From the NCBI GenBank assembly GCA_021234155.1, contig JAJEKV010000002.1, positions 33,187,123 through 33,251,122 of the forward strand: a DNA stretch of 64,000 nt, written 5' to 3'. A program made the translations under genes and the position numbers. Shown here piece by piece: positions 21,400 through 33,442 of this stretch. This stretch comes from Isoetes taiwanensis. Taxonomy: Eukaryota; Streptophyta; Lycopodiopsida; Isoetales; Isoetaceae. The notes below the pieces were generated by a model. That model was not told the DNA's origin. It searched no databases and worked only from the letters and a program-made list of their open reading frames with translations. Position 1 is the first letter of the stretch. Each line of letters begins with the position of its first letter.

Positions 21400-22500
21400 C
21401 ACTCATCCTCGAACCTTTTGGCGCGAGTGCTTCAAAGGCCAGCCCGACCTACGATGGACATCACACCGGGCGGGGAACGATACTTGCAGCAGCTCTATGA
21501 CCCGCCCGGGGACGCGTGCGCCCATACCCCCCAGGATGGCCCCCATTGGTTCGTGGATGAGGATGTTGAGGAGGGCCTGCAACGGCTAGCTAATGGGAAG
21601 GCGGTGACCTCGATGGTATCTGAGGCGAGTTACTCAAGTGGGCGGGGGCGCCGTCTTGCGGTCCCTCACTACCTGTTCCAGCGAGCATTGCGGGGAGGGT
21701 TTCCCGACAATGGACCACAAGCGGGGTTGTTCCCATTCACAAAGCGGGCGACCCACCTTTGTCCGGCCAATTCCACGGACGATCATGGTCGATTCGGTAT
21801 TTGCCAAACCTGTTATCGGCATTCTCGGCGGCCAGTTGACCCGGCGGGCGGCGGCGGATGTCGCGAAACCCTCACCGCAGGCGGGCTTCGACCCTCGCCA
21901 CTCAACGATTGACCATATCTTTCTGGCTGCGGGCGATTGAAGGCAGGAATCCATCACCGAGGACTTGTATTGCCGCTTTGTGGACTTCGCAAAGGCTTTT
22001 GATACGGTCCCGGGGAAAAGTTGTGGGCTAGGCTGCGTCAAACCGGGGCTCCGCGCAATCGCGTAATGCCATATCACGGTTGTATGAGAGTTGTTTTGGC
22101 GGGATGCGGTCGGCGGGCCAAGCATTTACCAAGTAGTATCGAGGTCCGGGGTTGCCCCTCTCTCGCCGACACTTTTGGCCTCTACATTGATCGGTTAGAG
22201 CCACGGCTTCGAAAGCATGGGGATGGCATACATCTTTTGCACCGTGTCATCCGCCTCATCTATCACGGGCGATGTTGGCCTCTGGCGCCCACACCCCGAG
22301 AAGATATCGCGATCTCACCGGATGCCCTAGACACATTTTGTCGGGCTCTGAACATGCTGCGTCAATCTGCCAAGACCGGTGGTTCTCATATCCTCTTCAC
22401 GTCACCCCATGCCTCCCGCACTCACATATCGGGGGCGGCACTGTAGGCCACGCCCACCTACAAGTACCTAGGGGTGGAGTTCCCCTCCTCCGCTCTGGCG
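21400..22500 (+). pseudogene. LINE reverse transcriptase domain (frame-broken)
   Basis: Fragments in order: a segment ending in VVPIHKAGDP-like residues (about 21720), FVDFAKAFDTVPG at about 21977-22015, and PLSPTLFGLYIDRLEP-like residues at about 22155-22205 (the first residues need a frame correction). A degenerate active-site region near 22258 keeps 'GDVGLW' but has lost a clean YADD. Inactive as it stands. Confidence 0.78.
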
Positions 22501-23661
22501 GGAGGCGTCTATCCGCTATGGGTGACAATGGTGGAAAGCGCTTTATGCAATGCGAGAACAACAAATCCGCGCAGAGCTATATGATTGGGGCCATCGGTCA
22601 CATCACTATTCCGGACCGGTGGTCGAGCCTGTCATTCAGACGGGTCGAGGTTTGGGGCCCTGGGCGTCTCTTTGGCGACACAGGAATGACTTGGAGGCAG
22701 TCGCGAAAGGCATTTTGGCGCGGGCACTTGGGTGAAACCTTGGTCCCCTATCGGGTTCTGGCGGAAATCGGATTCTTGCCGCCGGTAGGCAGCCCTTGAT
22801 AGACACATCGTCTATTTTCAGAAAGTGGTTACTATGGGTGATGCTTTCGGCTCCCCGCACTTTTGGCTTACACCGTGGCCATGAGTCCGGCGGCTTAGGG
22901 CTTTGTTGGAGGGTAAGAGAGATCGATGGTTCGCCCGGATGGAAACGCGAGGAGCACATATGCGTCTGGTGAAGCGTGACGATCGTGGCGACTGGGGAGT
23001 ACCTAGATGCTTGTTTCCTTTGGCAAGCTCGGGACCCCATTGCTCTAGAGCGGTCAAAATGGCCCATTACAAGGAGCACATCAACTTCCGTGTTGGCAGG
23101 GCCTGCGGATCTACCCTGCGTTCCCGGCCCCTCTGAAAAGCGCGGGCTCATTGCCTCCATTCGCCACGAGGTGCCCACCATCTTCGCGACATCGAGGCGA
23201 GGCGGTGGATTGGGGAGCCCGCCGGGGCAGGCTCTGTCGATCTTTATCAAGCGGGTGCCGTTGAGGATGAGTCTCACACTTTCCGTTGCCCGGTTCCGGT
23301 CGGTTCGGGCGGATCGCTCCCTTAGTGCGGTTTGGGCGTGCCCTTGCATTTGCCTGATGAACACACCCGTCGATGCGTGCCACGGGTCATACATCCGGGA
23401 GGTCTTGGACCTGCGAGTCACCTTTTCCCCGGTCAGTGTCCGTGACTAGGCACTACGGGGGGTGGTGCATGACTGTATATATTGGGATGTTTTGCGCATT
23501 TTATATGATTAGCCACGGTTTGTCGGTGATTCGATTGCCGCCACGTTTTTCCCTCGAAAACCCTTCGGGGCGGGGGTTTTTTAATCCGGGCAGTAATCCG
23601 CTTGCTGCGTTTTTGTATTGGGTCCCATAGACCGATTGGTCTCCGTGGACGATAAAAGTAA

Positions 23662-23684
23662 CTTCCTTCCTTCCTTCCTTCCTT
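23662..23684 (+). repeat. (CTTC)n microsatellite, 3' tail of the LINE
   Basis: Five to six CTTC units lie at the 3' end of the LINE, just before the minisatellite resumes. Short tandem tails instead of poly(A) occur in several LINE clades. Confidence 0.75.
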
Positions 23685-23696
23685 AGAAAGGCTCCC

Positions 23697-23790
23697 GATG
23701 CCACTATAGGCTCAAACATGCCACTATAGGCTCAAACATGCCATGGTGGCTTAAACATGCCACGCGGGCTCCAACATGCCATCTAGGCTC
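23697..23790 (+). repeat. Right remnant of the 19-bp minisatellite
   Basis: Five 19-bp units of the array at 16041-17766, separated from it by about 5.9 kb of LINE. Confidence 0.85.
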
Positions 23791-25150
23791 GATTGTTGCT
23801 CTGATAACGTCCCAATCCAACAGAAGAAGATGAGGTCTCCTATTGAACACACAGCCATTTCTGGATTTATCATGCATCCTTTGCCGCCATTCTAAGTTTT
23901 CTATCAAGAAACGGCAACTAAAATAGTACATAGAAACAAGATTGAAATGGACATCGAATCGAAACAAGATCGATCCAAAAAATGGGCATTGCATAGACAC
24001 GAGCGATTGAAGGAATTGGATAGTGCATAGAAACAGGAGCAGGAGCGATGAATATGCTTAACACAAGAGTGATGAATAGTGCTTAGAGTGATTGAAGGAA
24101 TTGAACAGTTCTTAGACACAAGAGCGATGAAGAAAACAACAATCGAAGGAATTGACAATAGAGAACAAAGCGATCAAAGGAATTTTACAGCCATCTCTAA
24201 TACCACAAGAACAACATTCTCAGGGCTTCTAGAGCCATCTCTAATAGAACAAGCAAAGCATTTGTGGCCAGAGTCTGGGTTTTGGTTTCATGGGGGTTCT
24301 GAGTTTTTCTGTTGTTGTGGAGTTGCATGCATTATTGGTATTCTTGCCTCAGATTTCATTCAGAATATTTATCTCAGTTTTAATTTCGAATGGACAACCG
24401 CTTTAAATTTGTATTTTGGATTTTGTTCCGGTTGAAGATGCATGGTTGCTTGGAGGCAGCTCAATCCGACATGCTCCATTCCGACACAAACCCCCGCCTT
24501 TTCAAATCCGTGCGATTGGCGGCAACTAGTTTCTTGGTTTCTTCTTTGTTGGGTTATGGTCGATATGATTTAGCTGCATGTGCTTCGTTCCCTGGAGCTT
24601 ATCAGGTTTAAGGCTTGGGCTTGATCGAACCACTGGCATGTGCACGTATTTGCACATTTTGGTGTATCCATTGTTTATAAGTGATAACTCAATGGCTTAA
24701 CAATGGTTAAAACTTAAAAAAAATACAGAAGGTACTTAGACGATAAGGTTGCGCTTAGGGGCATTTTAATAATTCGTCTCAGGGGCAAACATGGGTATTA
24801 TTAACAAACAGGGGCATTTTAACAATTTGTGAAAATACATGGGTATTTTTATAATTTTCCCATAAAATAATGAATTTTTATAATTTTTCTATAAAATAAT
24901 GAATTTGTTAGGTGTGGAAAATAAAATAATATTTTATATACGCGTGATTTTTTGTCAAAGGCCGAGATAAACGGCACAGATCTTGATCCGAGTCCTTTGA
25001 TCTTATTGGTCTTTATTTAGCGGTTCAGATTGACTCAAAGATGAATGGTATAGATGTTGATCCTAGTCCTATGATATTACTGGCTACCAAAATGAAGGGC
25101 TGAGATTGAAATCCGAGATTATCCCGCCATTGTGCGCCCTGTGTTTCTTT
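23791..25150. other. Intergenic, no gene recognised
   Basis: AT-rich. Around 24000-24150, loosely repeated 'gagcgattgaaggaattg' and 'gatgaatagtgcttag' modules occur. 24600-24980 is very AT-rich with repeated 'ggggcattttaa' and 'aaaataatgaattt'. No domain seen. Confidence 0.5.
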
Positions 25151-25153
25151 CCC

Positions 25154-25425
25154 TCTCGTATTCTTTCTCCAGCTGTAGGCTATGGCGCTATGGCAGAGCA
25201 GGCTATGGCGATGGCAGTTTCGGCTGGCCCTGGCTCTCGTATTCTTTCTCCAGCTACAGGCTATGGCGCTATGGCAGAGCAGGCTATGGCGATGGCAGTT
25301 CCGGCTGGCCATGGCGATGGCAGATCCGGCAGATCCGGATGGCTATGGCGATGGCAGATCCGGCAGATCCGGATGGCTATGGCGATGGCAGATCCGGCAA
25401 ATGGGCTATGGCGTGCTGGCGATGG
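25154..25425 (+). repeat. Compound tandem repeat (81 bp x2, then 34 bp x2)
   Basis: Units of 81 bp at 25154-25234 and 25235-25315, each starting 'tctcgtattctttctcc', are followed by shorter units built from 'gatggcagatccgg' and 'ggctatggc'. It is open in all three + frames, as expected of such repeats, so no protein is called. Confidence 0.85.
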
Positions 25426-25429
25426 CAAA

Positions 25430-26230
25430 CAGGTTTTTTTTCATTCTATTTTTACCCTAAAAACAGGCTGGCAGTCCGGCCAGGATTTGATTCCCAAGGA
25501 GCTGGGCTTTGCTTGTCCTTCAAGGAATGCAGAAATTCAAAGATGTTTGTAGATGTTTGTTTTCTTTAAATAATTTCTCATCTATTGTTTCCATGCGAAA
25601 CATATAACCGGTGCTACCATAACAAAAATCAATGGTCTATTCCTCCTAACCTTATCGTAAACCATTACCACGAACGAGGGCCAGCTCATGACGGATTACA
25701 ATAATTACATGCGGCTGTCTTGGCGCAAATGGCACTGAAACAGGGGCGATATCTGGTAAAACATTCCGAAACTTCTTTCTTCTATAAAAGTCCTTTCTGA
25801 TCAGGAATATTTCTGCAGACAATGCACAGATAGGTTTGAGGCAAAATCGGGGCTTTCAAGTATGGCTACTTCAAGAAAAACCTATGAAAGGCATCAAAAG
25901 ATGCTGCTACAGAACTAGAAAGGAATAGGTAACATGCAGTTGAATTTATTTTAATAAAATATGTGTTCATGAACTAGTTTTATGAACTCATGTTTTAAAA
26001 CATGAGCTGTTGTAACAAAATATGTGAATAAACTGATTTTAGAACATGATGTAAACTGTCTACAAGAAATGTTGAATATGTATTCAAAGTCTATATATTT
26101 TGAATAATGCAAAAATTCCTTGTTTACTATTACAATCATCTAACTGTATTCTCTCTTGACAATGGAAAACAATCGCTAATCCTAAGTTTCATATCTTTGT
26201 TGTTTTTGTTTAATTTGAACACATTGTTTC
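25430..26230. other. Intergenic, no gene recognised
   Basis: AT-rich sequence without recognisable domains or clear repeats. Confidence 0.5.
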
Positions 26231-26232
26231 TA

Positions 26233-26720
26233 CACTACAAAAAAAATATATATGTTATTGTACCAAAAACAACACAAGAAAAAACGTGTTATTAATGAAA
26301 AACATAATACAAATACTAAAAATAACATGAGAAAAACTGTGCTAAAAAAACTTATATATAGGACTATGCATTGTTTTTAGCTAAAGGCCACATCTAAGAA
26401 CCATGCATTGTTTCTTTTTTTTAGCGAAGCCACGCATAGAATCCGGCATTGTTTTTCTCTATAAACAACGGTGAAAACCACACATAAAAATGCGAAACTA
26501 CACATAGAATTTGGCATTGTTTTTCTCTATAAACAATGGTGAAAACCACACATAAAAATTACGAGTTGTTTTTGTCTAAAAACCACGCATGAAAACTACG
26601 CGTTCTTTTCGTGTGAAAAACTACATTAAAAAACTACTGTTGTTTCTAGCATTTTCGGAACATTTATATGGGTGGTCTTTGAGTGTTGTTTTCTTGCAAA
26701 AACAACAGCAAAAAACTACA
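26233..26720 (+). mobile_element. Second CACTA-like terminal region
   Basis: Begins CACTACAAAAAAAA at about 26234. Then come repeated 'gcattgtttttctc', 'gaaaaccacacataaa' and similar short modules, with 68-bp units at about 26424 and 26492. It resembles the region at 15535 in style, not in exact sequence. It runs into a LINE near 26724. No transposase found. Confidence 0.45.
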
Positions 26721-26921
26721 TATAGAGCAGATTTTGGGGTTAGTGTGGCAGGGATGTCCGTTGGCCCCCTTCTTGTTCACTATAGTGGCAGAAGCTCTCT
26801 CGCAGCTTTTTCAGGTGGCAATTGCTGACAATGTAGTGCAAGATCTCCGCATGGATGATGGGTCGCAACAGGTTTGTAGTCAATTTACGGATGATACATT
26901 CCTCTTTCTTCATGCGGGTGA

Positions 26922-27176
26922 AAGCATGTTAGGGCCTACATACCAAAAAGGTACTTTTCTGTGTACTTCTGTGCAAGTACATAATTGTATTTTAAAGTAC
27001 CTAGACTACAAGATTGACTAAAAGAAATTGTGTTATGTTCAAGAGTAGTAGTACATACATGTTGTAAGGTACTTTGTGATGTCAAGAAGATGTTAAGAAC
27101 TCAAATATATCATCATCTTTGACTACCCAGAGTATTTTCCAGGTAGTTTCCAAAACATGTAGGCCCTAACATGCTT
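26922..27176 (+). mobile_element. MITE with 20-bp terminal inverted repeats
   Basis: Ends are perfect inverted repeats: AAGCATGTTAGGGCCTACAT at 26922-26941 and its complement at 27157-27176. The 255-bp element has no coding capacity and interrupts the LINE reverse transcriptase just after the FTDD motif. A target duplication is not obvious, so the superfamily is left open. Confidence 0.8.
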
Positions 27177-28129
27177 GTACCCATGCGGATGAGTCAATCT
27201 CCAGCTGACCAAGAATATTTTGGATGCCTTTTCTTTAGCTTCTGATGCTTGCTTAACTGGTCAAGTGCTCTCGGCCATGTCGTCTTGGAGGAACCTCCTC
27301 CTATGTGGTTGAGTCGGTTCCACGGCTCTAACACCGCCACACCACCGTACAAACCTGTTAGGCATACCATTTGGCTTGGACATTAATGCTAGGGCAATTT
27401 GGGCTAAGACATTCTGAGAATCTTAAGCGACATTTGAATTGGTGGAGGGGAAGTAAACTCACCATGGCTGGTAGGATTCTGCGTAGCCAAGTCGGTGCTC
27501 TGTAGCACTCATGTTTACGCGACCTCCTGCATACTTGCGCCGAGTTGGATGACACCATTCGCAATTTTGTTTGGGGAGGGAATGAGGAGGGACTACGATG
27601 AAGGTCGCATGGTGGAAGTGTGTGCGTCCCGCAGTGCGGGGGCTTGGGTATGCTTGATGTTAGCTTGCACCGCGAAGGTTACGGTGTCAAAATTCATCGG
27701 CAATTGTTGCGGGATCAACAATCCCGAGGTTTGGCTCTGTTAGCCTGATCGCCGTCACTCTATTGTGTTTAGGAAGCCAGCTATTCGGCTCGATTCTGCC
27801 GTGGGCTCTGTTTTGAGGATTTGCGGCCATTCCCTCATGCTTAGCCTTTTCTTAAGGGTCTCACGGAGGCCCGGAAGGTGGTCAAGGTTCTCTTTTCATT
27901 GGACCCTAGCGGTATATGGTAACCTCATCGCCCTTTCTCTAGGTACCCTTGGACTCTGCATCTCCCTTGGCCTCTTCCCCCGCACCCGGTGGCCCCGATG
28001 GATTGCTGCCCGGGGTAACATCCATCCGTGGATCGGTATTGGGAGGGTCATCTGGCTACCCGTGGGAGTTTTTAGGGAGAGATTTGGCCTTAGGCGAGTG
28101 GGACATACTGGACTTGGGCCAGGATAATG

Positions 28130-28640
28130 CTATTCCATTGCACCGCTCTTCTCAAGTCAATCGCATTTGGAAGTCGCATAGTGGACTTGATGCATCTCGG
28201 TTTGTAGCATCGGCTTATGGGCTCCTAAGCGGGACCGTTGTTGCGCCGGATAAGTGGTCGCTTAAGCTTCCAGGGAGTAAGTGGCCCGCCATGTGGAAGT
28301 GGGCGTGGAATACATTGCCTCCTCCTAAAATCCGTACCCTTTTGTGGCAGATCTTGCACCGTAGCCTCAGAGTGAATGTCTGAGTCCACAAGTTCAAGCC
28401 TCAGGTAGCGGAAACATGTCCTTTATGTGGGAGGCGACGTGAGACCATTGAGCACTGCTTTGTCCTATGCACAGAGGTAGGGGCAGCTTGGTCCTGGGTA
28501 AGAGCCCTCTTTGGGACTTCACTATGCAGTCAGAAGATTCTCTTGGGAGTCCTTCCTAGCAGGTGGGCAGTGGCCAAGCGGCAGGCGTTTCATTTATGCA
28601 GAGCTTGGCTTTATGGCTGATTTGGAAAAGAAGGAGAGTG
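28130..28640 (+). pseudogene. LINE zinc-binding domain (zf-RVT type), broken
   Basis: Translation shows WKWAWNTLPPPKIRTLLWQI, then after a stop at 28381 ETCPLCGRRRETIEHCFVLC. This CxxC...HxxxxC arrangement with the preceding W.. P.K...W.. motif is the zf-RVT domain found at the C-terminus of plant L1 LINE proteins. Confidence 0.85.
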
Positions 28641-28893
28641 AAGGTCTTTCAAAATGCAGTGCTTAGCCCTTTTCGATTGGTTCCGATCTTGAGGCATAAG
28701 TTGTGGCAGGCTTACCAAGTCTCAAGCTTGTCTGGCACAGTTAAGCGGGAAATTTGGTCGACATTTCTACAGATTGTGGATCATGATGGGCGCTTCATTT
28801 CTTAGCACCACACTTATCATTGTACTTGATCGCATTCTAGTGGTCTAATATATTCTTATATTCTTCAAAAAAAAAAAAAAAAAAAAAAAAAAA

Positions 28894-30536
28894 TGCGCCT
28901 ATCAAATATGAATATGAACCCTTCACAAATTAAAAATTCTAGTCCTAAGAAATAAAAATTGAGAGATAGGTCTACAAAAGATATAAGGATGTATTAAGGC
29001 TAGGTTACGAAATATGTTATGCATTTCTAGCAAAAATGTAAGGTTAGATTACGAAATGTGTTAAAGGAATAGAATAGAATAGAATAGAATAGTTTTTTTA
29101 ACGTCCACGGAGACCAATAGGTCATGGGACCCATACAATGGGCATATTCACACGAGAGATGACTCCGGGCATCGAGAGCTGTTGGATGAGCATATTTGCA
29201 TGTTATTCCTCAATCTAGACTATAGATAGCAATCCTCGTTTGTGGGGTATAGTTGTGCAAGTTTTGGTATACTATATAACGAGGTTTGCAAAATACTATA
29301 AGGTTTGAGACAATGTACCTAATGATGTTGATTTTTTACATATATTATATAGTTTTAGAGAATATAAAAAGGGTTCTCCACGCCCTCGTCAACTCCCCGT
29401 ATGGAAAGCCATTAAAAAAAAAAAAAAAAAAAAAAGGACATTAAAAAAAAACTATGAAGATATGAGAATGAAGACGTTATAGACCCTTTGGAACTAACAT
29501 GTTAAAAGATGCATCTTATGCATATAATAATGTAACAATAGCATATATTATTGGGACTTGAACCCATCTTAACCTTCAAGTCATTGCATATGCTAGGTAA
29601 CTAGTTGTTAGGTAACTAGTTGTTGCAATTGACACCGCTGCTTGAAATGCAACCTAGCTTCCAGCGTGCTAGTAGCAAAATAAGAAGTTCCATATGTAAA
29701 AGACAATCTTTGTGTCGTCCTCTTAATACATGTAGCTGAAATAACATATTTGTAGAGCTTCGACTCAAAGCATGGAGAAGAGAGGTCATTATAATAGGAA
29801 TCCTCACTTTAGAGAGGTCCGTCAGAATAGTAAGCATCTTGGTATCTCATAAATTTGTTGTTTCTTCAGCAGATCTTGGACAATTTTGGTAAAAGCAGAG
29901 ATGACTCGATTGGCCTATGACAAACATCTCGATTGGCCTATGATGAGACCCGGATGTGTTGCAAAGAAAAACTTTAGACTGATCACTTATCAAGGCAGAG
30001 CAAACCTATCATTTGGGTGCATGCAACAGGCCTCAATAAATAAAATTAAAATGCTCCAGAGACCTCTAAAGTGATGGCTCTGAATATTAGGTTTTTAATG
30101 CAGGCTAAAGTGATGGCTCTAAATTCTGTATGTTGAAGCTTCACGAGAAAGAAACCCTAAACCACCAATCTATGGCTCTCTTTTCAATTCAAGACAAAGC
30201 TAACATAGACAATGTGATTGCAATAATTAAGCAGAGACATCGATTTAGGGTTATTTGTAGGCAGAGACATCAGTTTAGGGTTATTTATTTCTCCTCAGCG
30301 AGAAACCTCCCTGTTTACGGAATGCCTTGGAGACAAAGCTAGAAGAGCCATCTGCGTCAATATTGTCAGTACTTTGCTGAGGCCACAGTGTAAAATAGCT
30401 TTGTCTCTGTGATATAATGCCTAAATTGACCCATACTTTCCTGAGCACTAGTAAAAGAAGAAGCGAACAGAATTGTTGGGCCTATGAATTTGCTAAATCT
30501 AAGAAGACTGGAGCTTTACAACAGAATCCGAGGCCC
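28894..30536. other. Intergenic, remnant of the first unit's 3' flank, then unassigned DNA
   Basis: 28894-28960 matches 34575-34640. A pentanucleotide (AATAG)n repeat lies at about 29066-29092 and an A-run at about 29413-29434. No gene recognised. Confidence 0.55.
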
Positions 30537-31947
30537 ATCAGTATTTCAAAAGAAAAGAGAAAGCTTACAATCAAGTGAATATACTCTAAAAAAAACCATA
30601 ATGACAATTCCCACAATTGCATCAACAAAGCTGACAGAGAAAGTAAAAAACATAATTATTTTATCCCCCTTTATGCCTGCAAGATCTTTGATGTCTAGAA
30701 ATAGATGAAGATCACCAGGTGGTCCCCTGCAAAATGAAAAGACAAATCACATGCATCATAACATTTATTAAAAGCCATGAGAATAGTCGAGTCATCCTGA
30801 GAAGAGCGCCATCCAGAGACACTAAGCAATTAATGGATGTGCATGCTACAAACTGGAAAATAGAGGTGAGTATGTCTAGCTCAATTATCCAGCATCTATG
30901 GCAATCCTTGAATAGTACATATTATACAAAAGTTGTAGCTAAGCCGTCCACAACTTGTATGACGATTAGCCCAGTTCTTGGGCAGCCATTGAACTGGGAA
31001 GGCAGCACGCGAAGAAGAGAAAAAAATATGGTAGAATGAAGCATGTGAACGATGGCACGGAGAATGTAGTTTTGTGCAGAAACATGCAAGGAAGAAACAT
31101 GTAGCAAAATGTAAGACAAAAGTGAGGAAAGGAGTGGGAGTGTAATGCTGTGTTTGACAAAGGAAACATATGGTTGGCAGCAATACACTGAGCTAAAATG
31201 TAAACGCGCTTCAGATTTATGCCTTGCCTGCACATAATAATTTGAGAAAGAATATATGTCCTGTCTTCGTATGCCCTTAACCTATCTTCTTTTCACTTTC
31301 ATGTCTTCTTTATCATAATGGCATTATAATAAGCTCCACGAGCAACTAAGCTACAACAAGGACCAAGCTCCATGAGCAACTAAGCTACAGTAGCCCAGAA
31401 CTGTGGCACAGAACGCAATTAAAGCCTGAGCCCTGGTTACTTTATACAACTCTTGTAATGCACCCATGGTTTTTGCAGGTAGAAGCCGTCTGTGGAAGTC
31501 GGAAGTCAGAACATTTTTCTAGAACGAATTTTGGCTGGAACAAAGTTCTGCTAAAATTCACAGATACAGCAAGGACAGAAAATATGGAGGCTTGAAATAG
31601 AGACAATTAGTGGCAGAAAGAATGTGGATAATGCACTATCCCCTAAGGCTGAGAAGACTTACCTATTAGAATGGGCTGCACAAAGAATCTTCTGCTTCAA
31701 AAGACCTTCATGATTATTCTGAAGAAGAGGCCGTAAGGATCATGGAATCAGCACTTCTCTGCACACCTGCGCAGGGTTTTACCTCCCACAAGAGAAAAAA
31801 TAAAAAAAATTACCTGCAGTGAAACGGAAAATTTACATACACAACATTCTTTGACCAAGTGGCCATTGCCACGAAAATGCCAACACAAAAGAAGGAACAA
31901 AGGAAGTTCCCAAGACAAATGTTTATTTATGAATCTTTGCAATTTAA

Positions 31948-31954
31948 ACGTGGC
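31948..31954 (+). promoter_or_regulatory. ACGTGGC motif upstream of PKS-2
   Basis: Same sequence and relative position as 9099-9105 upstream of PKS-1. Confidence 0.4.
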
Positions 31955-32040
31955 AAATAAGTATACACTGCAGGATCAAACTCTTGCCCTCATTCATAGC
32001 ACATGTGGCATGTCCACCTTCTCGTCTTTGACTTATCTAA

Positions 32041-32048
32041 TATAAAAA
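32041..32048 (+). promoter_or_regulatory. TATA box of PKS-2
   Basis: TATAAAAA 61 bp before the start codon. The spacing is 18 bp shorter than in PKS-1 because of a deletion in the 5' leader. Confidence 0.65.
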
Positions 32049-32101
32049 TACTCCCTTTCTTCTCTCCTCTCATCTCAACATCAAAAACAGAGCAATCAGC
32101 T

Positions 32102-33342
32102 ATGGTAACTTTCAAGGTTGAGAAACCCAATGGCCCCGCTTGTGTGCTTTCCATTGCCACAGATAATCCTCCCTTCTTCGTGGAGCAGAAGGACTACGCA
32201 GAATTTTTGTTTGATGCATGTAACATGAACGATAAGGTGGATCTCAGGAGGAAATTTGCACGCATCTGTAAGTATCTGTTTTCTAATTGATAAGCATTCT
32301 CAGTCAATTTAGAGTCTATGCCTTATGATTTTGTGTTCTATGATCAGGTGAGAAGTCTGCAATCAACAAACGCCACTATTTCATGACCAAGGAAATCTTG
32401 CAAGCAAACCCTGATATCACAACCTATGGAGCTCCATCTCTGAATGCAAGGCTAGATATGCTGATTGATGCAATTCCAAAGCTGGGGGCATCTGCGGCAG
32501 AGAAGGCCATTGCAGAATGGGGGCAATACAAATCTAAAATTACCCATGTAGTCATGACAACAATTAGTGGAGTAGACATGCCTGGTGCAGATTACAAGAT
32601 TGTGAAGCTACTTGGTCTAAACCCTGATGTAAAGAGGGTTATGCTGTACCAACAGGGTTGCTTTGCAGGAGGAACGGTTATGAGGGTAGCAAAGGATCTG
32701 GCTGAGAATAACAAGGGAGCTAGAGTGCTAGTTGTATGCAGCGAAATCACTGCATCGACATTTGAAGCCCCTTCCGAGGCACATTTTGATGGTCTTGTTG
32801 GGTCGGCATTGTTTGGAGATGGATCTGCAGCGGTTATTGTTGGTGCTGATCCTGAGGAAAATGAAAAGCCAATGTATGAGATAGCATGGGCAGGGGAATC
32901 AGTTCTTCCAGACAGCGATGGCGCGATCGAGGGTATTCTCCGAGAAGCCGGCCTGGTGTTTAGACTGCAGAGAGATGTGCCCTATGTTATCTCCAACAAC
33001 ATTGTCCAGGCTTTGGAGAAGGGAAGGCAAGCTGTTGGATCCCCAGACGTCAACGACATGTTTTGGGTAGTCCACCCTGGTGGCCCCCTTATCCTTGACA
33101 AGATGGCCGCTGCCCTTGGTTTGAACAAGGAGAAGCTCGACGCCACTTATGAGATTATGGGTGACGTTGGTAACATGTCTAGTGCCTCTGTCATATTTGT
33201 CCTAGACCAAACGAGGAAGAGATCCATCAAGATGAACTCCAAAACCAATGGCGAGGGTTGTGACTATGGTTTCCTCCTCGGTTTTGGACCTGGTCTCACT
33301 GTTGAGACTGTCGTATTGAAGGCTTTGCCCCTTGTTGTCTAG
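32102..33342 (+). CDS. Type III polyketide synthase (chalcone synthase superfamily), copy 2
   Basis: Spliced gene: exon 1 at 32102-32267, intron at 32268-32347, exon 2 at 32348-33342; 386 residues. Five residues differ from copy 1 by direct comparison: L231M, V234I, M344T, T356N and A386V. The 80-bp intron is identical in the two copies, which points to recent duplication or gene conversion. Triad Cys160, His298 and Asn331 and the CHS-Thr132-to-Ile change are shared. None of the differences touches the active-site residues listed for copy 1, so the same reaction is expected. Codons upstream of the ATG are also open, but the ATG matches the start of copy 1. The polyadenylation signal differs (AACAAA where copy 1 has AATAAA) and the 5' leader is shorter, so expression level may differ. 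Confidence 0.95.
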
Positions 33343-33344
33343 TA

Positions 33345-33441
33345 GACCAAATGAGAAAGAGATCCATCAAGATGAACTCCAAGAGCACTGATAAGGATTG
33401 TGAGTATGGCTTCCTCCCTGAGGAGTCTTCCTATTCATTAG
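33345..33441 (+). pseudogene. Relic PKS exon tail after the PKS-2 stop
   Basis: Counterpart of 10517-10626: [13 protein letters not shown], then a diverged tail. It is further shortened by a deletion that removes most of the VVLK segment. Now part of the 3' untranslated region. Confidence 0.75.
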
Positions 33442-33442
33442 A

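Larger units (their letters stand above)
17793..23690 (+). mobile_element. Long GC-rich LINE inserted in the 19-bp minisatellite
   Basis: Splits the minisatellite (left arm ends near 17766, right arm resumes at 23697). Order on the + strand: 180-bp units, a long GC-rich segment with no recognised domain (18.3-20.1 kb), endonuclease, reverse transcriptase, C-terminal 'EDESH.FRCP' zinc segment near 23270, then a 3' (CTTC)n tail at 23662-23684. Domains are recognisable but scattered over frames by many small indels. No clear target duplication was found. Its motifs group it with the minus-strand LINE at 13-15 kb. Confidence 0.8.
26724..28893 (+). mobile_element. 5'-truncated L1-type LINE with poly(A) tail
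   Basis: Starts within the reverse transcriptase (QGCPLAPFLFTIVAEALSQL, about 26740-26800) with a FTDDTFLFL active-site region at about 26885. It continues through a typical L1 middle part and a C-terminal zinc domain, and ends in about 27 A residues at 28867-28893. Frames are broken. The sequence just after the tail matches 34570-34640 in the PKS-2 flank, so the LINE and neighbouring repeats sit in the old 3' flank of the first PKS unit. A MITE interrupts it at 26922-27176. Confidence 0.85.
30537..32101 (+). repeat. PKS upstream block of the second unit (A3)
   Basis: Close copy of A1 and A2, ending at the PKS-2 start codon. It has small deletions: about 40 bp missing near 30976 relative to 8112-8150, and 18 bp missing just before the start codon. 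Confidence 0.85.

Noticed and set aside
25106-25569. Three overlapping + ORFs of about 92-148 codons
   Set aside because: Produced by the 81-bp and 34-bp tandem repeats; no conserved protein pattern.
15535-26720. One single CACTA element spanning both CACTACAA ends
   Set aside because: Both ends have the same orientation and their subterminal repeats differ, so they cannot be the two termini of one element.
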